From CAZPUR01 sp964589815 (GTDB lineage: Bacteria; Patescibacteriota; Microgenomatia; UBA1400): DNA of 64,000 bases. Numbering within the stretch: position 1 is the stretch's first letter; every line of letters starts with the position of its first letter. Where the stretch lies: assembly GCA_964589815.1 (NCBI GenBank), contig CAZPUR010000005.1, forward strand, positions 7,800 through 71,799. Direction: 5' to 3'. A program made the translations under genes and the position numbers. The notes below the pieces were generated by a model. The model saw only the letters and a list, made by a program, of their open reading frames with translations, was not told the DNA's origin and made no database searches. This document shows positions 59,855 to 64,000 of this stretch, piece by piece.

Positions 59855-60152
59855 AGAGAGTTATCTTCTCTCCAGAAATCTTTTAGGCCTTATTCTTCAC
59901 CCTTTTAAAACCTTAAGAGCGATTCAAAGAGAAAAAGATTATTCACAAGCTGCTTTAATTTTTGGCCTGCCTTTTTATACTTTTGTTTTGGGAGTAATTT
60001 TTATCTTTTCTGCCAGATTTCTGATTGATGCCCCTACTTCCTTAGGTTGGTTAGCTAAAATTTTATTGAGTTTATTGACTTTATTGAGTTTATTGACTTT
60101 TATTTATTTGGCTTATTGGTTAATCAAGATTTATAGACTGAGAAAAAGATGA
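59793..60152 (+). CDS. Small membrane protein, possible anti-sigma partner
   Basis: This 119-aa protein has two transmembrane helices (about 52-75 and 86-110) after a basic N-terminal part that would face the cytoplasm. No zinc-binding HxxxCxxC anti-sigma motif is seen. A tandem repeat TTATTGAGTTTATTGACT (near 60063-60100) encodes LLSLLTLLSLLT. Its gene overlaps the sigma gene by 62 bases and HMG-CoA reductase by 4. The anti-sigma idea rests on position. Confidence 0.6.
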   Translation: MLKKLKIVKKVGKYSILLSIKESYLLSRNLLGLILHPFKTLRAIQREKDYSQAALIFGLPFYTFVLGVIFIFSARFLIDAPTSLGWLAKILLSLLTLLSLLTFIYLAYWLIKIYRLRKR

Positions 60153-61303
60153 AAATGAGAAGTTTGAAATCAGTTGATAAAAAAAGAGAATATCTGGAAA
60201 AGAAATTAAAACTAGAGCTAAAAAACATTAGCCATTTTTCTTTGGATCCGGCAGTAATAAAAAATCATAACTGTGAAAATATGATTGGCGTTACTCAAAT
60301 GCCTTTAGGCATTGCCGGACCGATTCAAGTTAAAAGTTTAAAATTTAAAGTTAAAAGTTATTATCTTCCCTTAGCGACGACTGAAGGAGCCTTGGTGGCC
60401 AGTGTTAACAGAGGTTGTAAAGCTACTAGTTTATCAGGAGGAATTAGAGTTTTAGCTGAAGAAGTGGGTACTACCCGTGGTCCTGTTTTTCGGACAAAAA
60501 ACATTGAACAAAGCTTGTTTTTTAAAAAATGGCTTGACCAAAATTTTACCAAACTGCAAAAGGAGGCGGCCAAGATTTCATCTCATCTAAGTTTAATAAA
60601 ATTGGGAACCAGATTTTGCGGCCGAGATGTATTTGTCAGGTTTTATTTCAGGACCGGTGAGGCAATGGGAATGAATATGGCTACAATTGCGACCCAGGCC
60701 TTAGTGCAAAAAATTAAAGCAGAAACAGGCATTAATTGCCTATCTATCTCCGGCAATTTTTGTATTGATAAAAAACCAGCTTGGCTTAATTTTATTTCTG
60801 GCCGCGGTAAAAGAGTTTGGGCAGAAGCAGTTATTAAAAAAAAGATTATTAAAGAAGTTTTAAAAACAAACTCAAAGCAGATTGTTAAAGTGGTTAATAA
60901 AAAATGTCATTTGGGTTCAATAATGAGTGGTTCTTTAGGATTTAATGCCCATTTTGCTAATATTGTGGCCGCTTTATTTTTAGCCACGGGGCAAGATATG
61001 GCTTATGTAGTTGAAGCTTCTTTAGGAATTACCACCGCCGAGGTAGAAAAAAATAGTGATTTATATTTTTCTGTTTATCTGCCCAATTTAATGGTGGGAA
61101 CTGTTGGCGGCGGTACAGGTTTGGCAACCCAAAAAGAAGCTTTGGCAGTTTTAGGACTAGATAAAGTGAAAAAAGGCGATGCTTTAAAATTGGCGCAAAT
61201 TATTGGTGGAGCAGTTTTGGCCGGAGAGCTTTCTTTAATAGCAGCCCTGAGTGCCGGTCATCTGGCCAGAGCTCATCAAAAACTAGGACGGGGCAAAAAA
61301 TGA
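60149..61303 (+). CDS. hmgA: 3-hydroxy-3-methylglutaryl-CoA reductase (class I type)
   Basis: This 384-aa enzyme reduces HMG-CoA to mevalonate. Class I features are visible: LATTEGALVASVNRGCKA (catalytic Glu), GNFCIDKKPAWLN (catalytic Lys), ATGQDMAYVVEAS (catalytic Asp), GTVGGGTGL and a C-terminal HLARAHQ (catalytic His). The usual DAMGMN reads EAMGMN, and AQNVESS reads AYVVEAS, which is unusual. A repeat-encoded segment VKSLKFKVKSYY (near 60327-60362) occurs just before the active-site Glu region. Confidence 0.93.
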   Translation: MKMRSLKSVDKKREYLEKKLKLELKNISHFSLDPAVIKNHNCENMIGVTQMPLGIAGPIQVKSLKFKVKSYYLPLATTEGALVASVNRGCKATSLSGGIRVLAEEVGTTRGPVFRTKNIEQSLFFKKWLDQNFTKLQKEAAKISSHLSLIKLGTRFCGRDVFVRFYFRTGEAMGMNMATIATQALVQKIKAETGINCLSISGNFCIDKKPAWLNFISGRGKRVWAEAVIKKKIIKEVLKTNSKQIVKVVNKKCHLGSIMSGSLGFNAHFANIVAALFLATGQDMAYVVEASLGITTAEVEKNSDLYFSVYLPNLMVGTVGGGTGLATQKEALAVLGLDKVKKGDALKLAQIIGGAVLAGELSLIAALSAGHLARAHQKLGRGKK

Positions 61304-62352
61304 TTAACAACAAAAAATTTAATTCCGTGGGAATTTTAGGTTTTGCTGGTTATTTACCTTTTTGGCGGATGAAAACAGCGGAAATTGGTCAAAACTGGGG
61401 TCAAGACAAAGTAGAAGCCTTGGGCACAAGTCAAAAAGCAGTAGCTGATCTTGACGAAGATTGTTTGACTATGGCAGTTGAGGCAAGTCAAGATGCTCTA
61501 AAAAGGAGCGGAATTCATGCCCAGAAAATCGGCGCTGTTTTTATTGGCAGTGAATCGCATCCTTATGCAGTTAAACCTACGGGAACAATTTTGGCAGACA
61601 TTTTAGGGATTAAAAATGAATATTTTTGTGCTGATTTGGAGTTTGCCTGTAAGGCAGCTACTACTGGTTTACAGATTGTGGCGGCGATGATTGAGTCGGG
61701 TTTGATTGAATATGGTTTAGTAGTAGGAAGCGACAAAGCCCAAAGCGAACCGGGTGATGCCTTGGAATATACGGCCGCAGCTGGCGCAGCCGCCTTTATT
61801 CTGGCTAAAAAGGAAAATAGCTTGGTCGAACTTAAGGCAACTTATTCTTTTAATTCAGATACGCCTGATTTTTGGCGAAGACAAGGTTGTGATTATCCTT
61901 GTCATGCCGGCCGCTTCACCGGAGAACCGGGATATTTTTATCATCTTAAAAATTGCCTCAGTCAGTTTTTTAAAAGAATAAAAAAACAGCCCGGAGACTT
62001 TGATGCTGTAATTTTTCATATGCCTAACACCAAGTTTCCCTTAAAACTAGGCAAAAGCTTGGGATTTAAAACAAAACAGTTAAGGCCAGGTTTTTTAGTG
62101 CCTCAGATTGGTAATCCTTATTCTGCCTCTTCTCTTTTGGGTTTAGTGGCCACTTTAGAACAAGCAAGGCTAAATCAAAATATTTTACTAGTTTCTTATG
62201 GTTCAGGAGCAGGGAGTGATGCTTTTTGGTTAAAAACAAAGAAGGGTATTAAAGCGGTCCAAGAAAAAGGAAGGCCAATAGAAAAATATTTACAAGAGAA
62301 TAAACAAATTAGCTATTTTTCTTACTTAAGAAATTATGGATTTTTGCCTTAG
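61300..62352 (+). CDS. Hydroxymethylglutaryl-CoA synthase (archaeal type)
   Basis: This 350-aa thiolase-fold enzyme condenses acetoacetyl-CoA and acetyl-CoA. Catalytic Glu is in FIGSESHPYAVKPT, Cys in ADLEFACKAATTG, His in IFHMPNTKFP; IGNPYSASSLLGL is also characteristic. Length fits the archaeal subgroup (about 350 aa) rather than the longer eukaryotic form. It overlaps the reductase gene by 4 bases and is followed by thiolase and DUF35 genes, the archaeal cluster order. Confidence 0.93.
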   Translation: MINNKKFNSVGILGFAGYLPFWRMKTAEIGQNWGQDKVEALGTSQKAVADLDEDCLTMAVEASQDALKRSGIHAQKIGAVFIGSESHPYAVKPTGTILADILGIKNEYFCADLEFACKAATTGLQIVAAMIESGLIEYGLVVGSDKAQSEPGDALEYTAAAGAAAFILAKKENSLVELKATYSFNSDTPDFWRRQGCDYPCHAGRFTGEPGYFYHLKNCLSQFFKRIKKQPGDFDAVIFHMPNTKFPLKLGKSLGFKTKQLRPGFLVPQIGNPYSASSLLGLVATLEQARLNQNILLVSYGSGAGSDAFWLKTKKGIKAVQEKGRPIEKYLQENKQISYFSYLRNYGFLP

Positions 62353-62390
62353 ATTAAACAATCGTTTTGTCTAAAAGAAAGGTTTTAATA

Positions 62391-63542
62391 GTGAAAATAG
62401 CCGTTTTAGGAGCTTACCAGACAAAATTTGGTGAACTTTGGGATAAAAGCCTGGGGGATTTAATTTTTGAGGCCGGTTCAGGAGCAATTAGAGATGCTCA
62501 AATTAACAAAAAGAAGATTCAAATTGCTTTTATTGGTAATAAGTTAGCCGGAAAATTAAGCGACCAGAATCATTTAGGGGCTCTTTTGGCTGAAAATTTG
62601 GGCATTAATATTCCGGTAGTTAGAATAGAAGCTGCTTGTGCTTCTGGCGGAGTGGCCGTAGCTCAAAGTTGTATGGCCATAGAGTCCGGTCAATTTGATT
62701 ATGCTTTAGTCATAGGAGCGGAAAAAATGACTGATAGACTTATTGACCAAGTTTCTTCTGGTTTAATGAGCGCGGCCGGTAATGATGAACAGCAAGGCGG
62801 CTTTTCTTTTGTAGGACTGTATGCTTTAATAGCTAGAAAATATCTTCAAGATTTCAGTGCTTCAGAAAAAGATTTAACCTTGCCCGCAGCCAAAAATCAC
62901 TGGCATGCCAGTTTTAATCCCAAAGCCCAGTTTCCTTTTCCAGTAACGGTTAAGCAAATTCTTGCCAGTGCTGTCGTTGCTGACCCTTTAAGGCTTTTGG
63001 AATGTTCTCCTGTTTCTGACGGAGCCGCGGCCCTGGTTTTGGCCAACCCGAGGGTGGCCTCAAAAAACAAAACCAAAAACAGAGTTTATATAACTGCCAG
63101 TTCTCAAGCCAGCACCAGTTTGTCATTAAGTCAAAGAAAGAGTTTAACCCAGATTAATTCCAGTAAATTGGCCAGCCAAAAGGCTTATCAACAAGCAGGT
63201 TTGGGTCCAAAAGATTTATCTTTACTTGAAGTTCACGATTGTTTTTCTATTGCTGAAATTATTGCTTTGGAAGATTTAGGGATCTACCAAAAAGGAGAAG
63301 GTTTTATTGCCGAGCGCAATGGTGAAGTGAGACTGGGGGGTAAAAGACCGGTTAATCTTTCCGGCGGCTTAAAGGCCTGCGGTCATCCGGTCGGAGCAAC
63401 CGGTGTTAAACAAGTAGTGGAAATTGTTGATCAACTGAGAGACAGAGCAGGTAAAAGGCAAGCCAAAGGATTAAAAGTAGGTTTGACTCATAATCTTGGC
63501 GGCACCGGCGGCACCGCCGTAGTGCACATCTTGCAGAAATAA
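62391..63542 (+). CDS. Acetyl-CoA C-acetyltransferase (archaeal/SCP2-type thiolase)
   Basis: This 383-aa thiolase joins two acetyl-CoA to make acetoacetyl-CoA. The nucleophile Cys is in EAACASGGVAVAQS; HDCFSIAEIIALEDLG and ACGHPVGATG complete the site. The GTG at 62391 is chosen: it is preceded by AAAGG and begins KIAVLGAYQTKFGE, the conserved N-terminus; an upstream TTG adds unrelated residues. It is the SCP2-like type that, in archaea, forms a complex with HMG-CoA synthase. Confidence 0.9.
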   Translation: MKIAVLGAYQTKFGELWDKSLGDLIFEAGSGAIRDAQINKKKIQIAFIGNKLAGKLSDQNHLGALLAENLGINIPVVRIEAACASGGVAVAQSCMAIESGQFDYALVIGAEKMTDRLIDQVSSGLMSAAGNDEQQGGFSFVGLYALIARKYLQDFSASEKDLTLPAAKNHWHASFNPKAQFPFPVTVKQILASAVVADPLRLLECSPVSDGAAALVLANPRVASKNKTKNRVYITASSQASTSLSLSQRKSLTQINSSKLASQKAYQQAGLGPKDLSLLEVHDCFSIAEIIALEDLGIYQKGEGFIAERNGEVRLGGKRPVNLSGGLKACGHPVGATGVKQVVEIVDQLRDRAGKRQAKGLKVGLTHNLGGTGGTAVVHILQK

Positions 63543-63558
63543 TTTTTAAAAGAATTTT

Positions 63559-63852
63559 ATGCACAGTCCTATTGCTAATTGGCGTCACAAAAAGGAAGAA
63601 TATAGGTATTTGGATAAGATTGGTAAAATAATTAGTTTTACCAAAATCTATAATCTGCCTGAGGGTTTTGGAAAATTGCCCTATTATACGGCCTTAGTAG
63701 GATTTAGAAATGGTAAAAAAATGCCCGGTCAGCTGGTTCTTGAGGGGAAAGAACCTCAAATAGAGAGCAAGGTTAGAGGGGTGATAAGGAGAATTGGGGT
63801 TCCAAATAGAAAGGACATTATTAACTATGGAATTAAATTTAAATTAATTTAA
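63559..63852 (+). CDS. DUF35 OB-fold protein lacking the zinc ribbon
   Basis: This 97-aa protein matches the OB-fold part of DUF35: GKIISFTKIYNLPEGFGKLPYYTALVGF and MPGQLV. In archaea DUF35 bridges thiolase and HMG-CoA synthase in a channeling complex (established for methanogen proteins). The N-terminal rubredoxin-like zinc ribbon, normally with four Cys, is replaced by WRHKKEEYRYL with no Cys at all. It starts 16 bases after the thiolase stop. Confidence 0.85.
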   Translation: MHSPIANWRHKKEEYRYLDKIGKIISFTKIYNLPEGFGKLPYYTALVGFRNGKKMPGQLVLEGKEPQIESKVRGVIRRIGVPNRKDIINYGIKFKLI

Positions 63853-63854
63853 AA

Positions 63855-64000
63855 ATGGACAAAGTTGTTAAAGTTAATAAAAGAGATAAGGTTTTAGGTC
63901 TGATAGACAAACTCAAGGCCCATAAGGTTAAGGGAGTTTTGCATAGGGCTTTTTCTATTTTAGTGGTTAATGACAAAGGAGAGATTTTATTACAGCAAAG
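63855..64000 (+). CDS. idi: Isopentenyl-diphosphate isomerase type 1 (partial, runs off the window)
   Basis: Only the first 48 codons are present. The start MDKVVKVNKRDKVLG and then GVLHRAFSILVVN and GEILLQQ match the Nudix-fold type 1 IPP isomerase, which converts IPP to DMAPP for the prenyl synthase at the head of the operon. The start is 2 bases after the DUF35 stop. The Nudix box lies beyond the window. Confidence 0.85.
   Translation, partial: MDKVVKVNKRDKVLGLIDKLKAHKVKGVLHRAFSILVVNDKGEILLQQ

Noticed and set aside
1..64000. Alternative genetic code (UGA recoded) as in some CPR lineages
   Set aside because: Several genes end with TGA at positions where the next gene begins in overlap (for example 14773-14776 and 18119-18122), and no in-frame TGA was needed to complete any recognised protein.
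1..64000. tRNA, rRNA, tmRNA or riboswitch genes
   Set aside because: No cloverleaf, rRNA core or known riboswitch pattern was recognised in any intergenic gap, all of which are short.

Overview
The window looks like a chromosomal segment from a Patescibacteria (CPR) bacterium, most likely Microgenomates-like. That is an inference from gene content: two DUF4012 proteins, a VanW protein, a PrgI/VirB4-type secretion locus, a short Jag and YidC, and AT-rich compact genes with many 4-bp overlaps. TGA is used as a stop (for example at the ends of the VanW and solute-binding genes), so the UGA-recoded CPR lineages are unlikely. No tRNA, rRNA, CRISPR array, integrase, relaxase or intact IS element was recognised. 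No stretch longer than 300 bases lacks a gene.

Layout. 1-3200: an M23 peptidase gene facing groES-groEL, bracketed by two inverted copies of a 65-bp palindromic element. 3201-11518: a minus-strand purine block covering AIR to AMP (a PurC-PurE fusion, PurH split into two genes in reversed order, purB, purA), with a type IV coupling-protein-like ATPase in the middle. 11565-16302: small proteins, a DJ-1/PfpI protein, an AmmeMemoRadiSam-type radical SAM enzyme, a nucleotidyltransferase and a membrane-anchored solute-binding protein. 16317-30872: envelope genes (VanW, a polytopic membrane protein, DUF4012, an LCP-like protein, an SDR-DUF4012 fusion) mixed with a PD-(D/E)XK nuclease, an MBL hydrolase, valS, a small nucleotide cyclase homologue and L25. 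30939-36532: the classical origin neighbourhood rnhA-jag-yidC-yidD-rnpA-rpmH / dnaA / oriC / dnaN.

36665-58325 is a roughly 22-kb type IV secretion-like island: VirB4 with its N-terminal domain on a separate gene, PrgI, a four-helix-bundle protein, a 1268-aa membrane protein with a degenerate M23-like end, an HExxH membrane protease, a VirB6-like protein, an 818-aa Cys-rich surface protein, two large unknown anchored proteins, and seven tandem VirB2/pilin-like paralogues. With no relaxase or integrase nearby, it reads as a resident envelope-spanning machine (DNA uptake, contact-dependent transfer or attachment) rather than a mobile element. 58433-64000 is a mevalonate/isoprenoid operon with archaeal-style components (prenyl synthase, ECF sigma, HMG-CoA reductase, HMG-CoA synthase, thiolase, a Cys-less DUF35 protein, and IPP isomerase cut by the window end).

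A recurring regulatory theme is a TGnTATAAT-like extended -10 element placed 5-9 bases upstream of the start codon. This predicts leaderless or nearly leaderless mRNAs for many first genes, while groES, groEL, a DJ-1 gene and one pilin gene carry strong Shine-Dalgarno sequences.
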